64,000 nt of DNA from JBDHWI01 sp964590135 (GCA_964590135.1 CAZPVX010000001.1:1-64000); one strand, 5' to 3'. Positions 20,467-29,543 are shown, numbered from the stretch's first letter. Notes: generated by a model not told the origin, from the sequence alone. Numbers and translations: made by a program.

Positions 20467-20532
20467 GGGTTCTCCATTCGGCTAAGATTATAGGCGCGGC
20501 CTTGCAATTGCATTTTGCAGGCCCAGCACACC

Positions 20533-21318
20533 ATGACAGCACCCCTCTACGATTCCTTTGCTCACGTCTATGATTTGCAACACCGCACCTTTCTGGATGA
20601 TGTGCCAATGTATTTGCAACTGGCGCGCGAACACGCGGCGCAATCGGCCATCCTGGAATTGGGCGCCGGCACAGGCCGCGTGCTGACTCCGCTGGTCGAA
20701 GCCGGCTTTCGCGTGGTGGGCGTCGACGAATCGACGGAGATGTTGCAATTGGCAGCAGACAACCTGCGCAAATCGCCGCGCGCGCCGGCGAAGCCCTGGT
20801 CGCTGGTGCTGGCCGATGTGCGCTCGTTGCAACTCGACGAGAAATTCAACCTGGCGTTCATCGCGCTGAACACATTTCTGCACAACACTACGCGCGGCGA
20901 CCAACTGGCGACGCTGGCTTCCGCGCGCCGGCATCTGAACGCCGGCGGCCTGCTGATCGTAGACCTGCCTCCGAACGATGAGCTGGTGTTTCAACCGGAC
21001 GATGGCGCATTCCAGTTCGAGGCTAGTATGATCGACCCGTCCACGCAGACGCAAATCAACAAGTATGTCGCCAGCCGCGTATTCTGGGCGACGCAGGAGC
21101 AGGAGCTGACCTATCGCATTGAGCGCCGGCGGGGCGACGCGATGAACAAACCGGACGAGCAGATCGTGTCGTTCCGGCTGCGGCACGTGTTCAAGCACGA
21201 GATGGAATTGCTGCTGCTGCAAAGCGGTTTTGCTGCGCCGGCGTGGTTCGGCGACTACAACCTCTCGCCATATGTCGAAGGCAGCACCCGCATGATCGCC
21301 GTTGCAAGCGCGGAGTGA
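20533..21318 (+). CDS. Class I SAM-dependent methyltransferase
   Basis: A 261-residue Rossmann-fold methyltransferase. SAM-binding motif I is ILELGAGTGRVL near residue 42, motif II is VVGVDES and motif III LVLADVRSL. A C-terminal cap follows, which may set specificity. It resembles UbiE/BioC-like group 25 enzymes, and the substrate cannot be told. The ATG at 20533 was preferred over an upstream in-frame TTG at 20515. It is divergent from the PA14 gene and followed by a histidine kinase gene 60 bases away. Confidence 0.85.
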   Translation: MTAPLYDSFAHVYDLQHRTFLDDVPMYLQLAREHAAQSAILELGAGTGRVLTPLVEAGFRVVGVDESTEMLQLAADNLRKSPRAPAKPWSLVLADVRSLQLDEKFNLAFIALNTFLHNTTRGDQLATLASARRHLNAGGLLIVDLPPNDELVFQPDDGAFQFEASMIDPSTQTQINKYVASRVFWATQEQELTYRIERRRGDAMNKPDEQIVSFRLRHVFKHEMELLLLQSGFAAPAWFGDYNLSPYVEGSTRMIAVASAE

Positions 21319-21378
21319 GCGCGATTTTCCATTCAGTTCACTCTCACAAAAAAAAGCTATGCTGGCGCAACCGCCGAC

Positions 21379-22854
21379 ATGCCGCTAAGAACAAAACTCA
21401 CGATCTGGTACAGCGCAGTGCTGGCGCTGGTGCTGGTGCTTTTCAGCGTCGGCGTATACGGCATCGTCAGCACGCTGATGGTGCAGCAAGTCGATTCACG
21501 GTTGGAACAGGCCATCAACGCAGTACCATCACTGGCCTTCAGCTTCAAGCCAAAGTTGGTGGAGAGCACCTCTGGCAAGCAGGTCGTGTCCTTTCCCAAC
21601 CTCGACGCCTTTCGCGCTTCGGAAGTGTATGTGCAGGTCATCAGCTCCACTGGCGAGTTGCTCGGCGTCTCGCCCAATCTAGTCAACGCGCCTTTTGTCG
21701 ATCAACTCGATCCCAGCGCGTTCACCACGATGACTGCGCCTGGATACGCGGCGTTCAACGAGCAGATCTATCGCGAGGTGCAACACCAGAACGTGCCGCC
21801 CATTCGTGTGCTGACGCGCCCCATCGCCACGCGCGAGGGCAAATTGATCGCCCTGGTGCAGGTCGGCACATCGCTGGAGAGCTTGAAGACGGCGCAGCGA
21901 TTCTTACTCATCACCCTCGCCGGCCTCGGCACGCTGGGTGTCATTTTCTCGGCGCTCATCGGCGCCATGCTTGCGCAGCGCGCGCTGCGGCCCGTCGAGC
22001 AGATCACGCAGACTGCGATGGCGATCTATCGCGCCGAAAACCTCGACCAGCGCGTGGCGGCGCCGAAATCAAACGATGAAGTCGGCCACCTCTCGCAAGC
22101 CTTCAACGAGATGCTCGACCGGCTGCAACAACTGTTCACCGCCCAGCAGCGGTTGGTGGCCGATGTCTCGCATGAGATGCGCACACCGCTGACCGTGATT
22201 CGCGGCAATGTCGATCTGATGCGCGCGTTCGGTTGCAGCGATGCCGAATCACTGGACGCCTTGACGCGTGAGAGCGATCGTATGACGCGATTGGTGAACG
22301 ATCTCCTGCTGCTCTCGCAGGCTGATTCTGGCGCATTGACCATGCAGTTCGTACAGATGGATCTTGCGCCGCTGATAGCGGACATCGACCGCAGCGCGCA
22401 GGTGCTGGCCGGCGGCCGGCTCACCGTCGTCACTACATGTGAGGACGGGCTCACGCTGCAGGCCGACCCCGATCGCTTGAAACAGGTGCTGCTCAATCTC
22501 GTCGACAACGCCATCAAGCACACGCCCGACGCCGGCACCGTGCGCGTGGACGCGACGCGCAGTTACAACAACTTCATTCGCATCACGGTGAGCGACACCG
22601 GCGTCGGCATCCCGGTCAAAGACCTGCCTTTTGTATTCGAGCGTTTCTACCGCGTGGACAAATCGCGCTCGCGCGCAAATGGCGGCGCCGGCCTCGGCTT
22701 GTCCATTGCGTCGTCCATCGTGCAGGCGCACAACGGCCGCATGGTAGTCTCAAGCAAGCCCGGCGCCGGCACGACGTTCGATGTATATCTGCCGGCGCAG
22801 CAGCCAAACAGCATGCCGCCAATCAGCAGCGCACCAACTAGCGCTTCGCACTGA
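21379..22854 (+). CDS. Sensor histidine kinase (orphan)
   Basis: A 491-residue membrane kinase. Helix 1 (about residues 9-32) and helix 2 (about 177-199) flank an extracytoplasmic sensor region of roughly 145 residues. HAMP, HisKA with the phospho-acceptor His in DVSHEMRTPL, and a HATPase_c domain with N box (NLVDNAIKH), G1 (DTGVGIP), F box and G2 (GGAGLGLSI) follow. It is complete by family standards. No response regulator gene lies beside it, so its partner must be elsewhere. The 3' end overlaps the convergent PatB-type gene by 17 bases. Confidence 0.9.
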   Translation: MPLRTKLTIWYSAVLALVLVLFSVGVYGIVSTLMVQQVDSRLEQAINAVPSLAFSFKPKLVESTSGKQVVSFPNLDAFRASEVYVQVISSTGELLGVSPNLVNAPFVDQLDPSAFTTMTAPGYAAFNEQIYREVQHQNVPPIRVLTRPIATREGKLIALVQVGTSLESLKTAQRFLLITLAGLGTLGVIFSALIGAMLAQRALRPVEQITQTAMAIYRAENLDQRVAAPKSNDEVGHLSQAFNEMLDRLQQLFTAQQRLVADVSHEMRTPLTVIRGNVDLMRAFGCSDAESLDALTRESDRMTRLVNDLLLLSQADSGALTMQFVQMDLAPLIADIDRSAQVLAGGRLTVVTTCEDGLTLQADPDRLKQVLLNLVDNAIKHTPDAGTVRVDATRSYNNFIRITVSDTGVGIPVKDLPFVFERFYRVDKSRSRANGGAGLGLSIASSIVQAHNGRMVVSSKPGAGTTFDVYLPAQQPNSMPPISSAPTSASH

Positions 22855-24016
22855 GCGCCGCGCTCATCTGCTCCAGCGCCTGCAGCACCCGCTTGCGTGG
22901 GCAGCCAAAGTTGAAGCGCACAAAGCCCTCACCGCCCGGGCCAAAGCCGGCGCCATCATTCAACGCCACGCGCGCCTGCTTCAAAAAGAACGTGCTGGCG
23001 TTGCCGTCGATGCCAGCGTTGCGGCAATCCAGCCAACCGAGATACGTGGCTCGCGGAACGGTGGCACGGATCGCCGGCATGTGATCGTCAATGTATGCCA
23101 ACATCGCAGCACGGTTTGCGCTCAGATAGCCGCACAATTCATCGAGCCACTCATCGCATTGTGTAAAAGCAGCTTCCGCGGCAGCCAATCCAAAAGCATT
23201 CACATGCGGGATGATGCCGTTCCCGGCGTTCATCAGCAGGCGCCTCAATGTCGGATTCTGCGCCACCGCAAAACTGCACCCCAGCCCAGGCACATTGAAG
23301 GTTTTGCTCGGCGCCATCAGTGTGATGCAGTGTTGCGAAATCTCTGGCGACAGGCTGCCAAACGGCGCATGCTTTGCGCCATCCAGCGTCACGTCAGCCC
23401 AAATTTCATCCGACACAATCACCGCATCATGTTTCGCGCACAACTCCGCCAGTTTTGTCATCTCGTCGCATGTCCACTCGCGGCCAATCGGGTTGTGCGG
23501 ATGACACATCAACAACAGGCTGGTGCGGCTGGTAAATGCACGCTCTATGGCGTCAAAGTCGATGGTGTACTCGATGCGGCCATCACGCAACGACTCGATC
23601 AGTTGCACCTTGCGCGCGGCCATGCCATTGTTTCTCGGCGCAGTGAGGAAGGGTGGATACACCGGCGGCAGCACGATGGCCTCATCACCCACGCGGCCAA
23701 ACGCGCGGCACATCAGGTTCAATCCGCTGACAAGCCCTGGCAGAAAGACAATCTCATCAGGTTGCACATGCCAGCCATGCCGGCGCAACAACCATCCGCA
23801 GATCGCTTCGTGCAACGACTTCGATGGCATCTCATAGCCATACACGCCGAACGCTGCGCGCGCGCTCACCGCCCGAATGATTGGCTCTGCCGCCTTGAAA
23901 TCCATATCCGCCACCCACATGGGCAGCACATCCCGATCATAATTTTTCCACTTCAGGCTATTGCCGGCGCTGCGATCGATGATTTCATCAAACCGGCTCT
24001 TCACTTCGCTTGTCAC
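22838..24016 (-). CDS. PatB/MalY-type cystathionine beta-lyase (PLP aminotransferase fold)
   Basis: A 392-residue fold type I PLP enzyme of the MalY/PatB group, which cleaves C-S bonds in cystathionine or related thioethers. The N-terminal block LPMWVADMDF and the pyridoxal lysine in APSKTFNVPGLGCSFAV near residue 230 are characteristic. The frame is open to 24070, but the GTG at 24016 has GGAG eight bases upstream and places the conserved start correctly. It may link to the SAM-regulated sulfur enzyme at 40.4 kb, though it is not adjacent. Confidence 0.88.
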   Translation of the reverse strand: MTSEVKSRFDEIIDRSAGNSLKWKNYDRDVLPMWVADMDFKAAEPIIRAVSARAAFGVYGYEMPSKSLHEAICGWLLRRHGWHVQPDEIVFLPGLVSGLNLMCRAFGRVGDEAIVLPPVYPPFLTAPRNNGMAARKVQLIESLRDGRIEYTIDFDAIERAFTSRTSLLLMCHPHNPIGREWTCDEMTKLAELCAKHDAVIVSDEIWADVTLDGAKHAPFGSLSPEISQHCITLMAPSKTFNVPGLGCSFAVAQNPTLRRLLMNAGNGIIPHVNAFGLAAAEAAFTQCDEWLDELCGYLSANRAAMLAYIDDHMPAIRATVPRATYLGWLDCRNAGIDGNASTFFLKQARVALNDGAGFGPGGEGFVRFNFGCPRKRVLQALEQMSAALSAKR

Positions 24017-24149
24017 GATGATTGCTCCATGTCTTCGCCGCGGAGAACATCGAAGCAGATGGCGCTGCAATCAAGAAGCGTGCCGATGAAGCCCGTCTCT
24101 TCGTGTTTCTGCGGCGAAATGAGATAGCGGCTATTGTATGAAAACGCCG

Positions 24150-24188
24150 GAAAAATGAGGAAGGCGGCTTTGGTGGGCCGCCTTCCTC
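24150..24188 (-). terminator. Intrinsic terminator of the HU gene
   Basis: Twelve-base complementary arms (24157-24168 and 24177-24188) are followed on the minus strand by five T residues, 24 bases after the HU stop codon. Confidence 0.88.
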
Positions 24189-24211
24189 AATTCATGCAAT
24201 CCAACGAAGCG

Positions 24212-24526
24212 TCAGACCGCGTCCTTCAACTGCTTCAACACGCGCGCGCGCACGACATTGCGCGCCGGCTTCGCCGCGATCTTGATCTTCTCGCCAGTGA
24301 AGGGGTTCACTCCATCACGCGCCTTCGTGGCCGGCTTCTTGGTCACGGACAGCTTCAACATGCCGGGCAGCGTAATCTGGCCCGGCCCCTTCTTGCCAAG
24401 TTCCTTCTGCACGGTTTCGCCCAGTGCGCCCAGCACGCTGTTCACCTGCGCCTTGGTCAGGCCAGTCTTCTCAGCCAGCGTGGCTGTCAACTGCGATTTG
24501 TTTAGTGCCTTCTTGCCGTTTGCCAT
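24212..24526 (-). CDS. hup: HU-family DNA-binding protein
   Basis: A 104-residue histone-like protein that bends and compacts DNA. It starts with NKSQLTATLAEKTGLTKAQVNSVLGAL, the dimerisation helices of the family, and contains the arm region with the GRNPxTGE signature as DGVNPFTGEKIKI (Gly-Arg replaced by Asp-Gly). A Lys/Ala-rich C-terminus follows. It is slightly longer than E. coli HU (90 residues). AAGGAG lies just before the ATG. It is a single gene with its own terminator. Confidence 0.92.
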   Translation of the reverse strand: MANGKKALNKSQLTATLAEKTGLTKAQVNSVLGALGETVQKELGKKGPGQITLPGMLKLSVTKKPATKARDGVNPFTGEKIKIAAKPARNVVRARVLKQLKDAV

Positions 24527-24629
24527 GTTTTTCTCCTTGTATCTTGGTCTTAAGCCATTATTAACTCATACGAATGGCTATCGCGCAAGGGCAAAAATGC
24601 CGAAAAAATGGCTGTGCGAGGGGCATCGA

Positions 24630-25946
24630 ATGGGCATGATTTCAAGTGATTTCACGTTGCTGGGCATCGCGCTCGCCGGCGCAATTGCCGGCTGTTTGCT
24701 CGCACTGTTGCCGGGATTGCACGTGTATTCGTTCGCTGCGCTGGCGTTGCTGATGGCACCACAACAGATTGACGCACTCGCATTCGCGTTCATGGGCGCG
24801 CTGGTGGGCTGGGCCACGGTGAATGTGGCTCCGGCGGTTTTTCTGCGCACCACCGACGACGCGCAGGCAATGGCAGTGCTGCCGGCCACGCGCTATCTAT
24901 TGCAGGGGCGCGGCGCAGAGGCGGCCTTGCTCATCGGCGCCGGCAGCCTGTGCGCCATGCTCGCGCTGGTCATCGTCGCGCCAGTGCTCGATATGATCGT
25001 TCGTCCGCTGCGCACGATTCTGCAGCCCCATCTCGGCTGGATGCTGCTCGCCATCATCGTCTTCTTGTTGATGGGCGAGTGGCCGCGCCACAACGATCTA
25101 GCCGGCACGCCGCTACGGCGGCTGCGCTCAGCGTGGGTATATCTTGGCGCGGGGTTGCTCACATTTGGGTTGAGCGGTCTGCTCGGCATCGCGCTTTTCC
25201 ACCGTAATCCCATACTGCTAAACAGCGCGTTTCAGGGCATGATGCCGGCGTTTACCGGCCTCTTCGCGGCGCCGGCGCTGTTACAGTTGCTTTTCAGCCG
25301 CGGTCGCGCGCCGGCACAGGTGTCATGCGCGCTGAACGAGCTGCCGCCGCAATTGCTCTTGCGCGGCGCGGCGACTGGGACCGTCGGCGGTCTCTTCAGC
25401 ATGCTGCTGCCGGTGGTCACAGGCGGCATTGGCGGCTTGCTAGCCGGCCACGCCACCGCCCAGCGCGATGAGCGCGCCTTCATGATCTCGCTTGGTGCGT
25501 CAAAGTCGGCCTATTACATCGGCAGTCTGCTGCTCCTGTTCTTGCCCGGCGTCACGGCTGCGCGCGGTGGCATGGCTGCGATGATCGGCAGCGCCTATGT
25601 GCCGTATGGCTGGCACAATTACTGGCTGGCTGTGGCGGCAGTGGGGGTGTGCGGCGCGCTGGCATTTGCATTCCTGGGGCTGGTAGTGCGGTTGGCGTCA
25701 CGACATGCGCATCGCTTACGCGTGCAATGGGTCGCGGCCGCTTCGCTGATCATCGTGTGTGGACTGGTGGCGCTGTTTACAGGGTTGGCTGGCCTGGCAG
25801 TGACAGCCGTGGCAACCAGCATCGGCCTGATTCCACTGGTTGTAGGTGGGCGACGACTAAATTGCCTGGGGGTCTTGCTGGTGCCAGTGACGTTGAATGT
25901 GACTGGGTTGGGGCCGGCAGTCGCCGGCTGGCTAGGGCTGGCCTAG
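24630..25946 (+). CDS. TctA-like polytopic membrane protein
   Basis: A 438-residue membrane protein with about eleven helices, resembling the TctA-like group (tripartite tricarboxylate transporter large subunit and its archaeal-type relatives). Visible family features are the Gly/Pro-rich opening LLPGLHVYSF and a second similar block GTVGGLFSMLLPVVTGGIGG, consistent with an inverted internal repeat. Partner genes tctB and tctC are absent, so it may work alone. The frame is open far upstream, overlapping the divergent HU gene. The ATG at 24630, with GAGGGG seven bases before it, was chosen; 24597 is possible. Confidence 0.7.
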   Translation: MGMISSDFTLLGIALAGAIAGCLLALLPGLHVYSFAALALLMAPQQIDALAFAFMGALVGWATVNVAPAVFLRTTDDAQAMAVLPATRYLLQGRGAEAALLIGAGSLCAMLALVIVAPVLDMIVRPLRTILQPHLGWMLLAIIVFLLMGEWPRHNDLAGTPLRRLRSAWVYLGAGLLTFGLSGLLGIALFHRNPILLNSAFQGMMPAFTGLFAAPALLQLLFSRGRAPAQVSCALNELPPQLLLRGAATGTVGGLFSMLLPVVTGGIGGLLAGHATAQRDERAFMISLGASKSAYYIGSLLLLFLPGVTAARGGMAAMIGSAYVPYGWHNYWLAVAAVGVCGALAFAFLGLVVRLASRHAHRLRVQWVAAASLIIVCGLVALFTGLAGLAVTAVATSIGLIPLVVGGRRLNCLGVLLVPVTLNVTGLGPAVAGWLGLA

Positions 25947-25965
25947 CGTCGAAATCCATTTTCTA

Positions 25966-25994
25966 CTGACATTCTCATTCATCATTGCTATGCT
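25966..25994 (+). promoter_or_regulatory. Promoter of the 26006 gene
   Basis: CTGACA (25966-25971) and TATGCT (25989-25994) have a 17-base spacer. Transcription would begin about five bases before the ATG at 26006. Confidence 0.65.
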
Positions 25995-26005
25995 ACGGAA
26001 GAGAC

Positions 26006-26425
26006 ATGACAAAAGCAATTTTTGAAGGATTGGTAGTGGACGAGAACGACAAGCCGGCAGAGGTGATCTATGTTGGCACAGAGCCAACCTATGCGATCGA
26101 TGAGGACGGCTTCAAGTATCACATTGACGCGCGCAAGGTGGACGAGCAGGTGCTGGCAGAGTTTGAGGGACACGTGAAGGAAAATGAATCTCTGATCAGC
26201 GAGAGCGTGATGAAGCTGATGGGCAAAGACGATATCTTCACCAAAGCAGCCGTGGCAAGCAATGTGCGCAATTTCGAGAAGACCTATCCGCAACTCTTCG
26301 AAAATGGGATCCCCGAGGGTGCGCGCCAATACCTCGGAATGCTAGGGTTTCGTGTCATTATTAACAGACATGGCGATATCGTTGGCATCAATATGCCGGC
26401 CACAACCGACGATGATCAACAATAA
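26006..26425 (+). CDS. Uncharacterised acidic protein, 139 residues
   Basis: I do not recognise this small soluble protein. It is acidic, with a beta-rich first third (EGLVVDENDKPAEVIYVG, YAIDEDGFKYHID) and a helical middle (SESVMKLMGKDDIFTKAAVAS). No signal peptide or cysteine is seen. The ATG at 26006 has GGAAGAG just upstream and a good promoter ending 11 bases before it. Its stop codon overlaps the terminator that serves the convergent small-peptide gene. Base use is like that of its neighbours. Confidence 0.75.
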   Translation: MTKAIFEGLVVDENDKPAEVIYVGTEPTYAIDEDGFKYHIDARKVDEQVLAEFEGHVKENESLISESVMKLMGKDDIFTKAAVASNVRNFEKTYPQLFENGIPEGARQYLGMLGFRVIINRHGDIVGINMPATTDDDQQ

Positions 26426-26454
26426 AAAAAAGCCGGGCTTCACATAGCCCGACT
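26424..26454 (-). terminator. Terminator of the small secreted-peptide gene
   Basis: On the minus strand a seven-base-pair GC-rich stem (AGTCGGGC with GCCCGGCT, one mismatch) is followed by eight T residues, 47 bases after the peptide gene stop. It may also end the convergent gene. Confidence 0.85.
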
Positions 26455-26500
26455 CTTTGCCTTGGGTCGCAGTCATTATGGCGTTGCAACGATAACATCG

Positions 26501-26662
26501 CTAGCGCGGACCTGGCATGATATCGCCGGCGGTTCTGGCGAGTTTGCCGCGCGGCGGCGGCATGATTTCGCCGGCATGCGCGGATTGCGCCACAAATGCA
26601 AACATGCCGGCCATCAGCGCAACAATTGCGACACATCGCGCAATGATCATTCTAAACTTCAT
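26501..26662 (-). CDS. Small secreted peptide with two MP-x-PR repeats, 53 residues
   Basis: The frame starts at an ATG with AAGGAG eight bases upstream and ends before a strong terminator, so it is a complete transcription unit. Residues 1-30 form a Sec-type signal peptide: basic start MKFR, hydrophobic core VAIVALMAGMFAFVA and a predicted cut after AQSAHA. The mature part is 23 residues holding two versions of one motif, AGEIMPPPR (30-38) and AGDIMPGPR (45-53, the very C-terminus). The same nonapeptide ends another small frame at 61.2 kb. It is back to back with a TPR gene. No known family is recognised; an exported signal or modified peptide is a guess. Confidence 0.75.
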   Translation of the reverse strand: MKFRMIIARCVAIVALMAGMFAFVAQSAHAGEIMPPPRGKLARTAGDIMPGPR

Positions 26663-26864
26663 CGTTTCTTCTCCTTCTTGAACGTTATTTGACGATTTAT
26701 CGCCTCTACAGCTTGGAGAACAGATTAGCAGAATACGCGCAACATACCTGCCTCAATCGACTGAAATATATGCCTTGACTAAGTCCTACTTATTGACCGT
26801 ATACAACACAACAAAACCCGAATACACTTGCCACTAGTTTAGAAATGACTTTGAGTGAATTTCT

Positions 26865-27963
26865 ATGGGGAACACATTCATTCAGCAGCTTGAGCAACAG
26901 GTAGCATCACTTCAGGCTGCGCCGGCCTCATCAACCCAACTTGTCGACGCCTTGAATGAATTGGCTCACGCATATTATTCGCTGGATATTCGCAAGGGTC
27001 TCGACACGGCCGGCGCAGCTTGCCAATTGGCGCGCCATTTACTCTATCCTCAGGGCGAGGCCGACAGTCTCATCAATCTCAGCTGGCTGCTCATTCAGGA
27101 TGGCAAGCTTGATTCGGCATATGTGCAAGCTGAGCATGCCCTTTTTATTGCGAATCAACTGGATGACAAACGCCGGCAGGCTCAATCCACTCACATGCTA
27201 GCGGTGATCCATTACGAAGCCGGCAATTACCAAAAAGCTGAGTCATTTTGGCTGGATNNNNNNNNNNCGTCGCCACCAAGCCGATTACCTCACTGCGCTC
27301 GGCATCCTGCATCAAGAGCAATCTAATCTCGCCCTTGCCTACGACCATAAGCGACTGGCGCATGAGATCTACATCGAACTAGACGATCCCAATCAGGTGA
27401 TCTCGCTAAACAACCTGGCATACCTGTTGACCGGCATGGGGCAACATGACAAGGCCCTGACGCTGGCAAACGAAGCATTGCACCGCTGTCCAATCGAGAG
27501 CCAATCCTGGCGCAGCATGATCCTCCATACGTTGGGTTTGATCCATTTGCACCAGCAAAGCTATGAAAAAGCGCGCCGGCTGTTCGAAAGCAGCACAACT
27601 CTCTCCCTGCATCTGAACAAGCAACAAGCCATTCGCTCGCTCATCGATCTAGCCAAGTTGGAGTGGGAATGCCACAACCGCCCGGATGCGTGCAACGCCC
27701 TGACACAAGCGCTCGTAATGGCAGACGAGATCAAGTCGATCAAGCTGCAAGGGCAGGTGCATCAATGCCTGTATCGCTATTACCTGCAGATGAAGGCGTA
27801 TGCGGCAGCCTCCCGCCACCATGAACAATCACTGGCTTGCGATTATGCGTTGGGCTGCAAGCGCATGGAAAAACAGGTGCAGATCATGCGTGCAAATGCT
27901 GCAGTCTTGAGCGCGAAATCAGAATGGTCACATGACAGTCGGTTGTGGTTGAGCGCTGCTTGA
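26865..27963 (+). CDS. TPR-repeat protein (interrupted by a scaffold gap)
   Basis: The first piece (26865-27257) and second piece (27268-27963, another frame) together encode about 365 residues made almost wholly of tetratricopeptide repeats, such as ALNELAHAYYSLD, SLINLSWLLIQDGKLDSAYVQAEHALF, SLNNLAYLLTGMGQHDKALTLANEAL and HTLGLIHLHQQSYEKARRLFESS. The ten N stand for a missing stretch of roughly ten residues. No DNA-binding or enzymatic domain is visible. It is divergent from the small secreted-peptide gene with a 202-base gap holding TTGACT (26775-26780) as a possible -35. TPR folds bind peptides, so a receptor role is conceivable but untested. Confidence 0.8.
27258..27267. other. Scaffold gap (ten N) inside the TPR gene
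   Basis: The flanks are the end of one TPR helix and the start of another in a different frame. The true missing length is probably about 30 bases. Confidence 0.95.
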
Positions 27964-29076
27964 ACCAGCCGGCTTGATGGATGATCGCGCTCGCCGCACC
28001 GCCAGCACCAACACCGCCACATAGGCCAGCAGCGCCAGCGCATTGAGCATCCCGCCCCACCGGCGCATCTCCACATTCACCACCACATCGCCCAGCACGC
28101 GCAAGACCAGCGAGCCATGCATCAGCACAAGTGGCAGGTAGAACAGGCGCGTCATCGCCACTGGCACGCCCATCACCGCCGGCACGATGATCGGCGCATG
28201 GCCGAAGATCATGCTGAACACAAAGCCAACGAATACCGCGTGCAGCATGGCATCATAGAGCAGGCCGCTGGCTGCGGCGCCAATCACAACCATCAACACA
28301 CCGCCGACGAGCAGCCACGCGTGGCCAAGCAGCAGACTGAGGCCTGCAAACTGAGGAAGCCCCTGGGTGCGCACGGTTCTGCGCGCAATGTCGTAACGCA
28401 GTAGCCACAAGGCCATGCCGATCAGTGTGAGGCCGAACAGCCGCACGCCCCACTCAGGCAGCGCCGTCGCCGCGACCACGCCGATGCCCATTGCGATGGA
28501 TGCAATGGCAAACAGACGCAGGTCGCTCGCGCTGAGCCGTTGCACGCGGCCCAACTCTTGCCGTTCACCGGCGATGGTGAACACCAGAAAACCCATCCAC
28601 CACGGAAAGACACGATACAGTGGCAGGCCCAACAGCCACAGCAGATTGCCGGCCAGCAGCAACCACGCGCCGGCGGTCATCACCTTTGTATAAAGCGCCG
28701 GATGCACCTTGATGATCGTCACATACACCAGCGCCAGCACAGCGCTGGCGAGCGTGAACAAAAGCGCAGTCCATGTCAGTGGCAGGCCGGCGATCACGGT
28801 CAGCACACCCAACGCCGAAAGCGCCGGCGCGGCATAGGGCCACACTTTTTGCAGGGCGACTGCGCGCTCCAGCCCCACCAGCGCGCCCAGAACACCGCAC
28901 ACCATCAGCGGCCCGTGCGCCAGCAGCAGGCTGGTTGAAGTTTCGGGCAACTGCCAGCCAATGCGGGTAAGGCCGGCGCACAGGCCAGCCAGAAGCGCCA
29001 GCATTGCGCCGGCCATCAGAGCAATCCGCGCAACGCGAGTCTTACCCGTCGCGCGCGATACAAGGGATTGATTCAT
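27928..29076 (-). CDS. Polytopic membrane protein, NnrS-like, about 12 helices
   Basis: A 382-residue membrane protein with about twelve helices and conserved-looking histidines at helix ends: LAHGPLMVCGVLGALVGLERAVAL near residue 50 and LHAVFVGFVFSMIFGHAPIIVPAVMG near residue 275. This recalls NnrS-type proteins and haem-copper oxidase subunit I, but the match is loose. The ATG at 29076 overlaps the upstream gene by four bases. It is the last gene of a four-gene operon (ferredoxin, two four-helix proteins, this one). Its C-terminal codons overlap the end of the TPR gene by 36 bases on the other strand. Confidence 0.65.
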   Translation of the reverse strand: MNQSLVSRATGKTRVARIALMAGAMLALLAGLCAGLTRIGWQLPETSTSLLLAHGPLMVCGVLGALVGLERAVALQKVWPYAAPALSALGVLTVIAGLPLTWTALLFTLASAVLALVYVTIIKVHPALYTKVMTAGAWLLLAGNLLWLLGLPLYRVFPWWMGFLVFTIAGERQELGRVQRLSASDLRLFAIASIAMGIGVVAATALPEWGVRLFGLTLIGMALWLLRYDIARRTVRTQGLPQFAGLSLLLGHAWLLVGGVLMVVIGAAASGLLYDAMLHAVFVGFVFSMIFGHAPIIVPAVMGVPVAMTRLFYLPLVLMHGSLVLRVLGDVVVNVEMRRWGGMLNALALLAYVAVLVLAVRRARSSIKPAGSSSAQPQPTVM

Positions 29077-29543
29077 GTCGATTCTTTGTTGCCGCGCTTT
29101 GGCGCCGGCGGAATGGGATATTCCACCACCGGCCGGATGCGCGGTCGGATATGCAATGCGAATGACAAAACAGCCACGATCAGCAGCACGCCAGCGAGCG
29201 GAGCCATCCATGTCAGCCTGTCAGGGTCGATAAGCCGGCTCAACGGCGGTTGCAGCGCAGCCAGTAGCATGCCGGCGTTCAGCGCGAAATACATGACCCA
29301 AATCGGGCGCAAATCGCCACGATCGCGCGTTTTCACCAAGCGCGGCATGATCCACACCATCATGCCCGTACTCAGTTGCACCAGCCAGCCGAGCAGCAGC
29401 ATCCAGATATGCGTGTAGCGCAGCGACCAGATCGGCTCAAAGAAATTCAGCGCCTTGTTGGCAAGCAGCAGGCCGCCAATGGAATAGCCGATGAGCATCC
29501 ATGCCAGCGACGTACGCAACATCCACATGCACACGCGCGGCAT
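29073..29543 (-). CDS. Four-helix membrane protein, second paralogue
   Basis: A 156-residue membrane protein with four hydrophobic helices. Helix 2 carries the block RYTHIWMLLLGWLVQLSTGMM followed by WIMP, with a His that could bind haem. It aligns by eye over its whole length with the protein encoded just upstream (shared R-T-x-L-x-W start, H-x4-L-G-W-x2-Q-L and Y-x-A-L-N-x-G), so the pair arose by duplication. Its ATG shares a base with the upstream stop codon, and its own stop overlaps the next start. The function is not known; it looks like a fragment of a haem-copper oxidase-type fold. Confidence 0.7.
   Translation of the reverse strand: MPRVCMWMLRTSLAWMLIGYSIGGLLLANKALNFFEPIWSLRYTHIWMLLLGWLVQLSTGMMVWIMPRLVKTRDRGDLRPIWVMYFALNAGMLLAALQPPLSRLIDPDRLTWMAPLAGVLLIVAVLSFALHIRPRIRPVVEYPIPPAPKRGNKEST

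Noticed and set aside
22781..24127. 448-codon plus-strand frame opposite the PatB-type gene
   Set aside because: It is the shadow of a clear PLP enzyme; its composition (His, Arg, Cys rich) is not protein-like.
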